From Callorhinus ursinus (Eukaryota; Chordata; Mammalia; Carnivora; Otariidae), in contig NW_020312817.1 in assembly GCF_003265705.1 (NCBI RefSeq), forward strand, positions 45,821,113 to 45,885,112: DNA of 64,000 bases, given 5' to 3'. Shown here piece after piece: positions 48,873 to 59,050 of the stretch (within the stretch, counting starts at the first letter, position 1; each line of letters starts with the position of its first letter). Below the pieces are notes generated by a model. That model was not told where the DNA came from. It searched no databases and was given only the letters and a program-made list of their open reading frames with translations. The translations under genes and the position numbers were made by a program.

Positions 48873-49356
48873 AATTGTAAAATAAAAAACAGATAAGAAT
48901 TATAAAATAAAATTACAGACCAACCTATTCAATGACCTAGATTAAAAAAAAATCCTAAACAAAATACTGCATGAATCCAAGCAAAATATATGAAAATATA
49001 ATAAATCATGTCAAAATGTTTATATTTTAGGAATTCTAGGTTGGTTTGATATTAGAAACCTATTATTGAATTCACTATTTAACTATGTTAACTGAATGTA
49101 GAAAAAACAAGTGATGGTCTCAACTGATACAGAACACTCATTTGAGAAAATTTCAAAACCCATTCAACAACGAACCTTTAACAAATCAAGAATAAAAAAT
49201 ATAGCAAATATTACACTTACTGGTAAAATATTATAGGCATTCATTTTCAAATCAAATATGACAGTGATGTCCAATATCACTGTTTCAATATTATTCTAAA
49301 GTCCTTCATTATGCAGTGAAATAAGAAAAAAGGAAAATAAAAGGAGATATAAAGAT

Positions 49357-49373
49357 AGGAAAGGATGAAATTA
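49357..49373 (+). repeat. Left target-site duplication of the U6/L1 chimera
   Basis: The 17-bp word aggaaaggatgaaatta is repeated exactly at 49829-49845, on the far side of the L1 part. There is no copy between the U6 and L1 parts. Confidence 0.93.
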
Positions 49374-49480
49374 GTGCCTGCTTCAGCAGCACATATACTA
49401 AAATTGGAATGATACAGAGAAGACTAACATGGCCCCTGCACAAGGATGACATGCAAATTCATGAAGCGTTCCATATTTTT
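49374..49480 (+). pseudogene. RNU6: U6 snRNA retropseudogene, full length
   Basis: All 107 nt of U6 are present, from GTGCCTGCTTCAGCAGCACA to GCGTTCCATATTTTT, with a handful of substitutions, several of them C-to-T or G-to-A. The ACAGAGAAGA region, which in U6 pairs with the 5' splice site, is kept. No U6-type promoter (TATA or PSE at the right spacing) is visible upstream, where the old L1 sequence continues. Position 49480 passes straight into L1 sequence, so it is the 5' part of a chimeric retrocopy and not a working gene. Confidence 0.96.
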
Positions 49481-49828
49481 ATGCTAAGTGAAATAAGTCA
49501 AGCCTAGAAAGATAATTATCATATGGTTTCACTCATACGTGGAACATAAGCAATAGCATGGAGGACCATAGGGGAAGGGAGGGAAAACTGAAAGCGGAGA
49601 AATCAGAGAGGGAGAAAAACCATGAGAGATTATGGACTCTGGGAAACAATCTGAGGGTTATACAGATGAAGACAGAAGCCAGGTGATGGGTATTAAGGAG
49701 GGCATGTGTTGTGATGAGCACTGGGTGTTATATGCAACTAATGAATTACTGAACACTACATCAAAAACTAATGATGTACTATACAGTGGCTAACTGAACA
49801 TAATTTAAAAAATGGATTAAAGAAAACA
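49481..49828 (+). mobile_element. L1 3' part of the U6/L1 chimera
   Basis: Starts inside the last codons of ORF2 ('atgctaagtgaaataagtca'), continues through the 3' UTR ('gagagattatggactctggg', 'tgatgggtattaaggagggc', 'gagcactgggtgttatatgc', 'aactaatgatgtactataca') and ends in an A-rich tail. It is in the same orientation as U6 and shares its target-site duplication. Confidence 0.95.
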
Positions 49829-50038
49829 AGGAAAGGATGAAATTAAACTGTAATTGTTGTAGATAATATGATTGTATACAGAGAAAAACCCCAAATGTTT
49901 TATAAATATTAAAATGAATAAAGAGGTTAGCAAGGTGCTGGATATAAGTTAAATAAACAAAAAATAATTTCTTTTCTATGCTCCATAAACCAATGAAACA
50001 AAATTCCAATTATCAAATCTCTAAAAAAAATACACCTC

Positions 50039-50199
50039 TGGGGCGCCTGGGTAGCTCAGTCAGTTGAGCGTCTGCCTTCAGCTCAGGTCATGATCTCAGG
50101 GTCCTGGGATCAAACCCTGCATCAAGCTCTCTAAGCGGGGAGTCTGCTTCTCCCTCTCACTCTCCCTCTCTCAAATAAATAAATAAAATCTTTTAAAAT
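50039..50199 (+). mobile_element. Can-SINE, forward orientation
   Basis: Forward copy from GGGGCGCCTGGGTAGCTCAG to the AAATAAATAAAATC tail, with a shortened CT-rich middle. The short duplication atacacctc lies at 50030-50038 and 50200-50208. Confidence 0.94.
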
Positions 50200-50210
50200 A
50201 TACACCTCAT

Positions 50211-50955
50211 TACAGGTAGCATAGAGTAAGCACACTCCATCCTCTCTCTTCCATTAAATGCAACTATAAAATCTAAACAGAATGTAGGAAGCAGCTATTT
50301 GAGGACTCTGAAAAGTGAATAGGATCAGGCAGATCAGGGGAAAAGACCAAAATTCAAAGTGCCACCAAATCACTGGTGTTTACCATTGTTTCTACTCCGA
50401 TATCCCTCAGTCTTGACATACACCAGGGTTTGGACATATTTTTAGCCACTATTCTTATAAAGACTATTTAAAGAGGTCTTTTGACAAGATTAGAATGTGT
50501 AGTTAAATATTCCTCCATTAGGAAATCTTCATCTTCATCTGCATTAGTAAAACAGGGACTTGGTGAAGTTTCCAAAATCAAAACATACTTGGGAACAGGA
50601 GTATTAGAGCTATATAAAAATCTCTGCTTCTCTTATCATGAAGCTCAGAAGCTCAGAAAGCAACTATGCTCCTCTTTTATACCATTTGTAAAATTTGCAG
50701 GCAAGTATTAAAACCAAATCTGGGATGTCCTCTATTTGGGTCAGAGTATCTCCACTTACCTTTATTTTACTGGGTAGAAGAATAACCTTTCATCATTATT
50801 CCAGTCATAATATTCTCCTATAATATTTCCAGACAAAAGTTTTAAAGTTTTGCTTTACACATTTAAAGCAAATGTGGAACTGAAAGTGTTTGGTTTTTTT
50901 TGTTTGTTTGTTTTTTATGGATAATGAGTTATCCTAGAACCATGATGTATCTGTA
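50211..50955. other. Unassigned stretch
   Basis: No gene. The frame at 50481-50711 (76 codons) shows no recognisable domain. A (TTTG)n-like patch lies at 50894-50915. Confidence 0.4.
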
Positions 50956-50959
50956 TAAC

Positions 50960-51330
50960 ACCATTCTCACTTACCATAAGTGTGCTTTGGCACTACATTC
51001 TGTTTTATTGGTCTATTTATCTCTTCCTCTGCCTTAATTATTATAGTTTATCATAGTGTTGTATGTCATCATGTTTGGCAGGGCAAGTCTCAGTCTTTGT
51101 TCTTCAGGATATCATAGTTATTCTTGGCCCTTTGAATTTCAATATTTATTTACAAATCATATTATTAAGTCCCATGAAAAATCATTTCATATTTTTATAT
51201 AATTGTATTGATTCTATAGATCTGTGTGCAGATAGTTTACATGTATAACAGCATATCTTTCCACAGCTGAAAATCTAGTATTTTTCAGTTTATTTATAAA
51301 GATTTATTCTTTTTTTCCATAAAGCATTTG
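50960..51330 (-). mobile_element. Old L1 ORF2 fragment, reverse orientation
   Basis: Antisense L1 words appear in order: 'tttattggtctatttatctc', 'gttattcttggccctttgaat', 'ttgtattgattctatagatctg', 'cagcatatctttccacagct'. The copy is strongly diverged. Confidence 0.65.
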
Positions 51331-51422
51331 TCCAGCTTTTCTTTCAGGATAACAAATATACTTCTACTATTCACAAATATGACTTTGAATTTGTTTCTAA
51401 GAGACTGGGGTAAAATGACTTT

Positions 51423-51585
51423 TTAAAAAAGATTTATTTTTTTATGTGAGAGAGAGAGAGAGAACTCGAGCAGACTCTGCGCTGAGCATGGACCCTGATG
51501 GGGGCTCGATCCCAGGACCCTGAAATCATGACCCAAGCTGAAATCAAGAGTCAGACATTTAACCAAGTGAGCCACCCAGGCACCC
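51423..51585 (-). mobile_element. Can-SINE, reverse orientation, old
   Basis: Antisense copy with a short GA body and a recognisable tRNA head (GTGAGCCACCCAGGCACCCC). Flanks ggggtaaaatgactt and agggtatcatgattt are consistent with a decayed target-site duplication. Confidence 0.9.
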
Positions 51586-51599
51586 CAGGGTATCATGAT

Positions 51600-54125
51600 T
51601 TCATACTATATATTTGTTAACATTATTGTTATCTCTCTAATGGACCCATACATGTCAAGTCACTCTTGGAATTATATTTACCTGAAGACTCTGAAATGCT
51701 TACTTCTACAAATTATGATCACAACTATTATTATTACCTTAATTTCAAAAAAACATATGCAAGAAGTGATGTTAGTAAAACATGGATTTTATACCATGGT
51801 AGCTAACATGAGAATCATCAAATTCAATATCAAATTTAGCTTTAACTTACTCATGTTTTTTGGCTCTTTGAACAAAATTGGAGATTTTCAAGTCAAGATT
51901 TAAAAGAATCCATCCATATGCTATTTAGAAGGGCTGTCCCATATCTCCTATCTCATGCTCATCTATTAAGATCCAACTACAGCATTTCCAGCAGGATTGC
52001 AAGCTTTGCAACTTGAGGCTGTACATTTCCAAGATGGCTGCTTCTGCTGATTTCCATTATAACTACTCTTATCTCAAAGGCATAAGGCAGAACCAAATTA
52101 AGTCAGCCCATAGGGCTAAAACTTGGATAGACAAAACCAACTAAACATACCTAAAGAAGATTTAGTCCAATCTGGTCTAGCATTAGCTGAAAAAAAATAT
52201 ATATATGTGAATTAAAATAAGATAAGACTCCCTTGCTCTGATTGGAAGGTCTTAACTGCTAGTAATAACTGGTCCAAAATCTAAATTTACAAACAGAATC
52301 TGTTCCTGATTTTGGGGACTCTCTGGTCTATCTCAAATTTGTAAGGAATATTCAGGTCTAGAAGAGAGAAAAGACATTCCCACTGTCCTCCCCAATTTTT
52401 GTACAAATGCTCAAAAACTTTCAATAAATGGAATCATTAAAAAACAGAACATCACCTGGCCTTCTGCTTCTTCAAGTAAGGGGCAGGAATTAACAGAACA
52501 TTGAGGATAGAACTGATCAAAGAAAGGGAAAACTCCAGGTAAAACTAACGGTTCTCTAAATTAAACAATTAGATAACTCATGAAATAAAAGTTATTGAAA
52601 AATAGGTAAGAACGTTTGGCAATATTGTAAGGAAAATGACTCATGGAAAACTAATTGCCCAGCATTTGCTCAATCACATGGAAAAAGTAAACAGGATAAT
52701 GCCTTTTTCCTAAATGAGGGTCATCCAAAGAAATAGTATATCCTCTGTATTGACAATTACCACTATCTTCTAAAGGGAAAATATCTGTACAATTAAAGGG
52801 ACAAAGGATCCCTTTCCTAGTGGACAAACAAGCAATAATTCAATCACTAATCCTACCACCATTCTGTCACCTCTTCCTTGAGGTAATTATACTGTTTTAG
52901 CAGAAGCAATTTCAATCACTCTTCAAACTCCTTTATCACATCCTTTTGTTTCCTTAAGCCACTCAAGTAGTCAGAATGGTGGGAGATTTGTTATCTATAT
53001 GAGGTCCCTGTAAATTTGTTATCTATATGAGGTCCCTGTAAATGTGTTTCTTTCTGGAAATCCCAGAAGAATCCCCAGCCATTTGATGACACAGATTGAT
53101 TACCCACTTTCTGATACTGCCTCTGCTGGTATGTTAGACCTTAGGTCTGTCCCACATAGTCTCTGAGGCAAAGATGGCCCACCCACATGTGGGATGTATA
53201 CACAAAATTTTGAAAGTCTCAAATGAACTGGCTATGCTTTTCTGAAAACTACTCCCATACTCGCTGTCTTTATACCTCCAGAAACGACTTACTATCCTCT
53301 GTGTTATCTCTAAAAATGTTACTTCTGTCTGTCAAATAGGCAAATGGGTGAGGTTACCGATCTGTACAAGAATTTACTTCCCTGTAGTGCCAACCCTAAT
53401 ATCATCCTATTGTCAATCCCTGAGGCAAATGTTTATTTTACAGTAGAGGATATATGTTTAGCATTAGGGTACAGCTTCATGAGCATGCAGCCTGTGCACT
53501 GGCACAAATCCTTGTGCTGAGAAGTGCCTTGAGCGTGGTTTCCAACTGCTGTCATTATCTTGAATTTTTTATTTTTGAATAAGGAGCCCCATATCTTCAT
53601 TTGCACTGGGCCCAACAAATTAAGTTGCCAGTCCTAACCAGCAATCTTTGGCATACCCATGCACCTAGACTCACAATATCTATTTATATGCATAGTGGGA
53701 ATTCAACATTGTATACAGATAGCACTTTCACAAGGATCTAAGAAGTGCTCTTGTTTTTTTGGCATAATCTTAGAGACAAACTCCAGTTTTGTCACACTCA
53801 AGTGTATTACCTAGATCATGGCAGTATGCAAGGGAAAATGGAAAAGCTGATCATTGGTTGCACCACACATGTTGGAATCTTATCTCCCATTCATAACTTG
53901 GCTGAGACAACCAAATAATGTAAAGGATTAATTCATCATGTTCAAGTTTATAATTAACATGTGCAGGCAACTTTTCTCGAGGATAAACCATGGGCACCAC
54001 TACATGCCCTTCAGCTTAGAGATTTGGTTTACTAGAAATGACAGCAACATGCTTATACTCTTGAGCCTTATGGAACCTGATAAACATCATACTGCAGGAA
54101 ATCTCCAAGAAACAGAATCTTGTCA
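51600..54125. other. Unassigned stretch, possibly including decayed ERV sequence
   Basis: The frame at 51595-51903 (102 codons) is AT-rich and unremarkable. Between about 52640 and 53900 parts of the plus strand read open between scattered stops, which could be a very old retroviral or other coding remnant, but no motif identifies it. No gene is called. Confidence 0.3.
52986..53041 (+). repeat. Exact 28-bp tandem duplication
   Basis: Two identical head-to-tail units (52986-53013 and 53014-53041) starting ATTTGTTATCTATATGAGG. Perfect identity in otherwise old sequence suggests a recent slip or a polymorphic insertion. Confidence 0.92.
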
Positions 54126-54129
54126 TGTT

Positions 54130-54830
54130 CCTCAGTTAAAAAGACACTGTAGACCTCATCAAAATTAAAAATGTTTGTTCTGTGAAAGATCCTATGAAGA
54201 GGATGAATTGACAAGCTACAGATTGGATGACAGTATTTGCAAACCACACGTTCAACAAGAACTTGTATCTAAAATGTGTAAAGAACTCTCAAAACTCAAC
54301 AGTAAAATAAATAAGCAAAAACAATCCAATTAGAAAATGGACAAAGACGCAATAGCTTGTATGAATCTGTAGGCAATTATGCCATGTAAAAAAAAGCCAC
54401 TCTAAAGGTTATATACTGTATTTATTATATGTGTATATGTATATATATGTAAACATACATGTTACATAAACATATATATGTATGTAAATATGTACTGTAT
54501 AATTTCACCTATATAACATTCTTGAAATGAGAAAAATATAAAAACGACTATACAGAAATAGAGAAAATATATTAATGACTGCTACAGGTTCAGACTGGGT
54601 GAGTGGGTATGGAAGGTAGAGAACTGTCATTATCAAAAGGCAATACCAGATATCCTAGTGGTAACATAATCTTGACTGTATTATATCAATACCCTGATTG
54701 TGACTTTGTACTAAAATTTTGCGATGTTACCAATGTGAGAAACTGCATAAAGAGTACACAGAATCTGTAGTATTTCCTACAACTGCATGTGAATAAACAA
54801 TTATCTCAAAAAAGTTAAAAAATATTCTTT
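54130..54830 (+). mobile_element. Old L1 ORF2 end and 3' UTR
   Basis: ORF2 C-terminal-region words ('gtttgttctgtgaaagatcc', 'gtatttgcaaaccacacgtt', 'acaatccaattagaaaatgg') are followed by 3' UTR words ('gtactgtataatttcaccta', 'gttcagactgggtgagtggg', 'cttgactgtattatatcaat'). It ends in an A-rich stretch near 54830. An AT-rich (TATG)n patch lies at 54428-54490. Confidence 0.72.
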
Positions 54831-57045
54831 CACATTTTGCCTTGAAACTGTTACCATGCTACATCTTAGAAACTTTTTAATCTAACTTTTGATTTTGCCC
54901 GTATTCCAATCAAGAAAGTCTCAAGTTAGTAATTTAGGAGTCTTGAAATAAGATGAAGGCAAAGTTGTCTATGGAGATTCAAACTTAGGCTGTAATTTCA
55001 GCTATGCTTATGGTCTGATAATTAATGGGGGCTGTTAAATTAAGCAATTAATTATGCCTTTAGAGACATGATTAATAATGTCTGTTCAGTTCCAGTTCTT
55101 TACTATGGGCAACAGAGTTATATTTAAATGTTTTGGCTGACCTTCTTTTTTATTTAGCAGATATAAGGTTATTAAAGTACTTATGAAGAAATATGACACC
55201 TTTAGTTGATCTGATAATTGGTATCTTTGATTCTCTAAAGGAATAATTGTGCTGGCTAGCTGACATTCAGACCAGTGTGCAAAGGAAGAGGAAACGGGGG
55301 GCCTACAAACAAGACCGAATGGCTAAGAATGTAGCAACATTTGAGGTGTGATAGAATGTGCTTACTTCTACCACTTAAAATATAGGTTCAGCTAAATATC
55401 AAACTCTGAAGGAATTTCTTACATAGAGGAATGCAAAGGCCAAGAATGGCTAAAACAGTCTTGAGCAATACAAATATGGTAAGACAGCTTACTCTACCTG
55501 TTAGCAAAACTTACTACAAAGCTACCACAATTTAGACAGTTTAAGATTTGTATACAACTAGACAAAAAGTGAAGGCATTTGTGTTGAGTATCTATCTCCT
55601 TTATTCGCTTTTTTCCTCACTGGCTTCTTGCTTTCTGCCCTCTTTAGTTTCTTATCTTCCTGATCTGTGAATATCGGAGCACCCTGTAATTCAGGCTTTA
55701 GACATTTTTTTCTACATTATTTTTAGATAATTTCAGTTTTCTAGCCCTGAAAAATATACCCCCAATATTAACAGTGGGTTTCTTTATTTATAGGTTTAAG
55801 ATAGGTTACCATTTTTCATTTTTATAATTTACATTAGTGTAATATAAAAATAGTTATTTAATGACCAAAAAATGGGTATCATTAATAACAATGACAAAAA
55901 AAATACTTCTAGAGAAGGAAACGGAAAGGTATTTTGGTTTGATCGTTCCAACATAAAAGGAATGCAAATGGTTAATAAATATATGAAAAATACCTAGTTT
56001 TCCTTTTTTTCCTGTTTTTGTTTTAATCCTAAATTTTTTTAATTTACTTTTTGTTCCTATATCACTGAGGGCATGTGTTCTTGCATTCTGTTGACAATAT
56101 TAAACTGTTCTCTAAAATACTCTGTAATCATATTTACAGCTACTCCTTCTCTTAATCTTCAGAATTATTCTCCTTTCCCTTATAATGCAGTCTTTCTGCA
56201 CACTGACTTTTCCTGTTTACTCAAGTTCCAGCAGAGAGAGAGAGAAAATGAGAGAGAAACATATCCAGACCCTATAGTGGCCAAAAGAAATTGTGTGGCT
56301 TGCCCCTGGCTTCTCTCTCCATGCATTTGGCATTATTCTAATCCTCTTCTCAGAATTATAGCCAGAAAACAACTAGATATAGGCACATCCCTTAGGCAGT
56401 TTCCAGTTTCTAGGCAAAAGCAAAGAATCTGCCAGACTTTCATCTAGCATAGTCTTAGTGACCCAAGACAGATCTTCTCTTTCTCATGCTCTAGCTGTAG
56501 GGCACTCTTAGCGGTTAAAATACATTAATAAAAGCAAGTAATTCCCCCAAATTTAGCTTCACTTATGCAGTATTGACAAGACTCATTTTTTGTTCTCTAC
56601 TACCTTCAGATTTTTATTTATCAGATTTGTTTTTCTTTTGATTGTTTTCAGTGATATCTCAGTTAGAGTTAACTTGTAATTTAACTTGCAAATAACTTAT
56701 CTGATGTACATGTATCAGTTGTAACATTTTCCATTACACAACACTCAAATTTAAGGGCATTTTTTCTTCACTACATTTGTGTTCACAGAATGGTGACGTC
56801 ATTAGATTTACTTATGGAAGTATTTCTGTAGAAGTATCAGATTTAGTTCATTTTATAATCAGTGAATACCATTATTCACTTCATTCCCCCCCCCCCCCAA
56901 TTCTTTTCTGACTTTGTTACAGAGCTATGGGAGATGAGAATGGCACAGTAGTTCTGGGGCAAAAGTCCTGTACTTGTTTCTCTCAACTACACGAAAACAC
57001 TCTTCCTTTCCTTGCTAGCCTCTTGATTTGGAGCCATTATAGCCG
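54831..57045. other. Unassigned AT-rich DNA
   Basis: The frame at 56073-56447 (124 codons) includes a low-complexity GAGAGAGA stretch and shows no domain. A run of 13 C residues lies at 56886-56898. No gene is supported. Confidence 0.4.
56886..56898 (+). repeat. Poly(C) run, 13 nt
   Basis: An uninterrupted C homopolymer in AT-rich surroundings; its length may vary or be miscounted in assembly. Confidence 0.85.
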
Positions 57046-57049
57046 AGCA

Positions 57050-57220
57050 AAAAGAAAATGACTCTTAAAAGATTTTAGCTCTGCCACTTGATCGCCTTCA
57101 ATGGGCAGGCTATCTACTTTTCTGAGTCTGTTTACTCATCTGTAAAACAGAGATAATCCCTTTGGGGACTGATGAAAGGATTACTTGAGATGGCAGCAAG
57201 TAAGGATCCAATGAATATAA
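57050..57220 (+). repeat. MIR SINE fragment
   Basis: 'ctctgccacttgatcgcctt', 'tctgagtctgtttactcatctgtaaaacagagataat', 'ctgatgaaaggattacttgag' match the MIR core. Confidence 0.8.
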
Positions 57221-57479
57221 TTTTCATTTTTTGATTCCCTGAACATCCAAAACAGCTCATTGTCTTAAAATGTGAAAGTAATTAGAATTTGAAAAGGATA
57301 AGCATTAGTGTTCCTTTATTCTTCAACCTTAGTATGTTTGCTTTCCAAAGAAACTGGCAGAGTAAATGTGATAAATAGGAGCAAGAACTCACACATGTAC
57401 TATTCTCTTTTCCTTTCCAAATTCCCCTCCTAGAACTGGCAAACATGTACTTTCCTCTGAAAACTGCTTAATGCTTCAT

Positions 57480-59050
57480 ATGCCAGGAAAGAAATCTTTA
57501 CTGAGTACCTAATGTATATGGCTCTATAATAGTTATAGGGGATTTTGAACAATGAGTACCCAATGTTCAACACAAGTAGTCATAATCTCTTCCTTCTTGA
57601 AGATAAATGCTGAATAGGGAAATATACATTAATCCAGAAATCATACACACAAATATAAAATTATAATTTTGACAAGAGCTAAAGGGAAGTTCATGACTTA
57701 TTAAAGACTACAGTTTTGAGATATGACCTAGTGAGAGAGATATGGGAAAGTTTTTATAAGGAAGTGCTTTTTGACTTGAGATTTGAGTGTTCTGAAGATT
57801 TAGAGACACATGTTCAGTGGCTCCATGGTGCAAAGGAGCATTCCAAATTAAAGAGGCAGAAGGACTGCCTTTATATCTAGAGAGGAGAGAATGAAGAGGA
57901 ATGTGATATTGGATGAGGCAGGATAGCTTGATAAGAGCATGTCTTACAGAGACTTTCGTGATGTTTCAGTTACCTACTACAAAGTAACAAACCACCCCAT
58001 AACTTATGGCCTAAGTCAACCTCATTTTATTATGTTTTAAGATATTGTGTATCAGTGATTCAGAAAGGGCACAATGAGAATGGCCTTCCTCTGCTATCGT
58101 ACACCTGGGACAGGCTGAATGGAAGGCTGAAATGGCTAGGCCTGGAGGATCCACTTTGAAGACAGTTTCTTTGTTCCCATATATAGCATCTGAACTTGTA
58201 TGGCTGGAGAATGGCTGAGCTGGGGCTGTCAAATGCTTGTCTAAATGTGGGCTCTCTAGTATAGCAGTCATAGAATTGTCCAATTTCTTACTTGTCACCC
58301 TAGTACTCTAGAAGCAACTGTTCTACCAACAAGAAAGCTGCATAAGGTTATATGATCTAGTCTTGAAAGTTACATAGTGTCAACTGTAATGTATCCTATT
58401 AGATGAAGCAATCACAAATTCACCCAGATTCAAGGGCAGGGAGTATAGGCTCCAGCTCTTGAGGGGAGGACATCAAAGTATTTGTGGCCATGTTTAATAA
58501 TCACCACATAGGACATGTTAAGAACTTGTTGCTTTTATCCCACAAACAATGGAAAGGGTTTTAGGATGGGATAATCATAGTCAGGTGGGTATTTTTATAA
58601 CATTTTTATAACATTGGCTACAGAGCAAGAGACAGATAAGAGGAGAGCTGGAGTAAAGGCAAGTGGACAAGATGGATATTCAAAGCAGCAGTACAGGCAA
58701 GAAATTGGACTGACCTGGACTACAGTGGTATATTGGTGAAGATGGAGAGAAGAGTAGGACTCTGAGAGATATTTCAGAGGTTAAATCAGAGAACTTGATG
58801 GTGAATTAGTTAAGAGAGGTAAGAAAAGGGGAAGTGACAAGGAAAATTCCTAGGTTTCTTGAGATTTGAACAACTGGATAAATGACAGATCCCCTTTCTG
58901 AGATTAGGAACAAGACTACAGCCAGAGAGGAAGACAGTAAGTTTTATTTTATAAATAATTAATCTGGGATAACTTTGAGATATCCATAAAAAAATGTCAA
59001 GTGACTAATTGATTCTATGGTTCTGGAAAACAAGAATGAGAGTAAGATAA
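57480..59050 (-). repeat. Old L2-like repeat, reverse orientation, split by an insertion
   Basis: The same antisense syntax as at 13016 recurs: 'ttgagtgttctgaagattta', 'ggtgcaaaggagcattccaa', then after the insert 'acaatggaaagggttttagg', 'gggataatcatagtcaggtg', 'ggcaagaaattggactgacc', 'attcctaggtttcttgagattt', 'gagatatccataaaaaaatgtc'. The internal insert is at about 57960-58500. Confidence 0.45.
57960..58500 (+). repeat. Ancient dispersed repeat inserted in the L2-like repeat
   Basis: 'cagttacctactacaaagtaacaaaccaccccataacttatggcct' opens a widespread mammalian repeat, and 'acccagattcaagggcaggg' with 'ctccagctcttgaggggagga' closes it. The family is not assigned. The minus-strand 95-codon ORF (58011-58298) within it is not a gene. 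Confidence 0.55.

Larger units (their letters stand above)
47500..50210 (+). mobile_element. Old L1 ORF2 remnant carrying three later insertions
   Basis: Endonuclease-region words ('gaatgtacacttttctcaac', 'cacatggaacacttacaagtaag') occur at 47685-47740. RT-region words ('aaattacagaccaacctatt', 'cctaaacaaaatactgca') lie at 48909-48975, with 'gttggtttgatattagaaacc' at 49041. Later words ('gtagataatatgattgtatacagagaaa') lie at 49859-49890. All frames are closed. It is interrupted by an L1 3' end (48575-48872), a U6/L1 chimera (49374-49845) and a Can-SINE (50039-50199). Confidence 0.72.

Noticed and set aside
49374..49480. Functional U6 snRNA gene
   Set aside because: It carries substitutions, lacks an upstream PSE/TATA arrangement, and is fused to L1 within one target-site duplication.
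56073..56447. 124-codon ORF
   Set aside because: It includes a GAGAGA low-complexity stretch and has no domain, no splice context and no retrocopy hallmarks.
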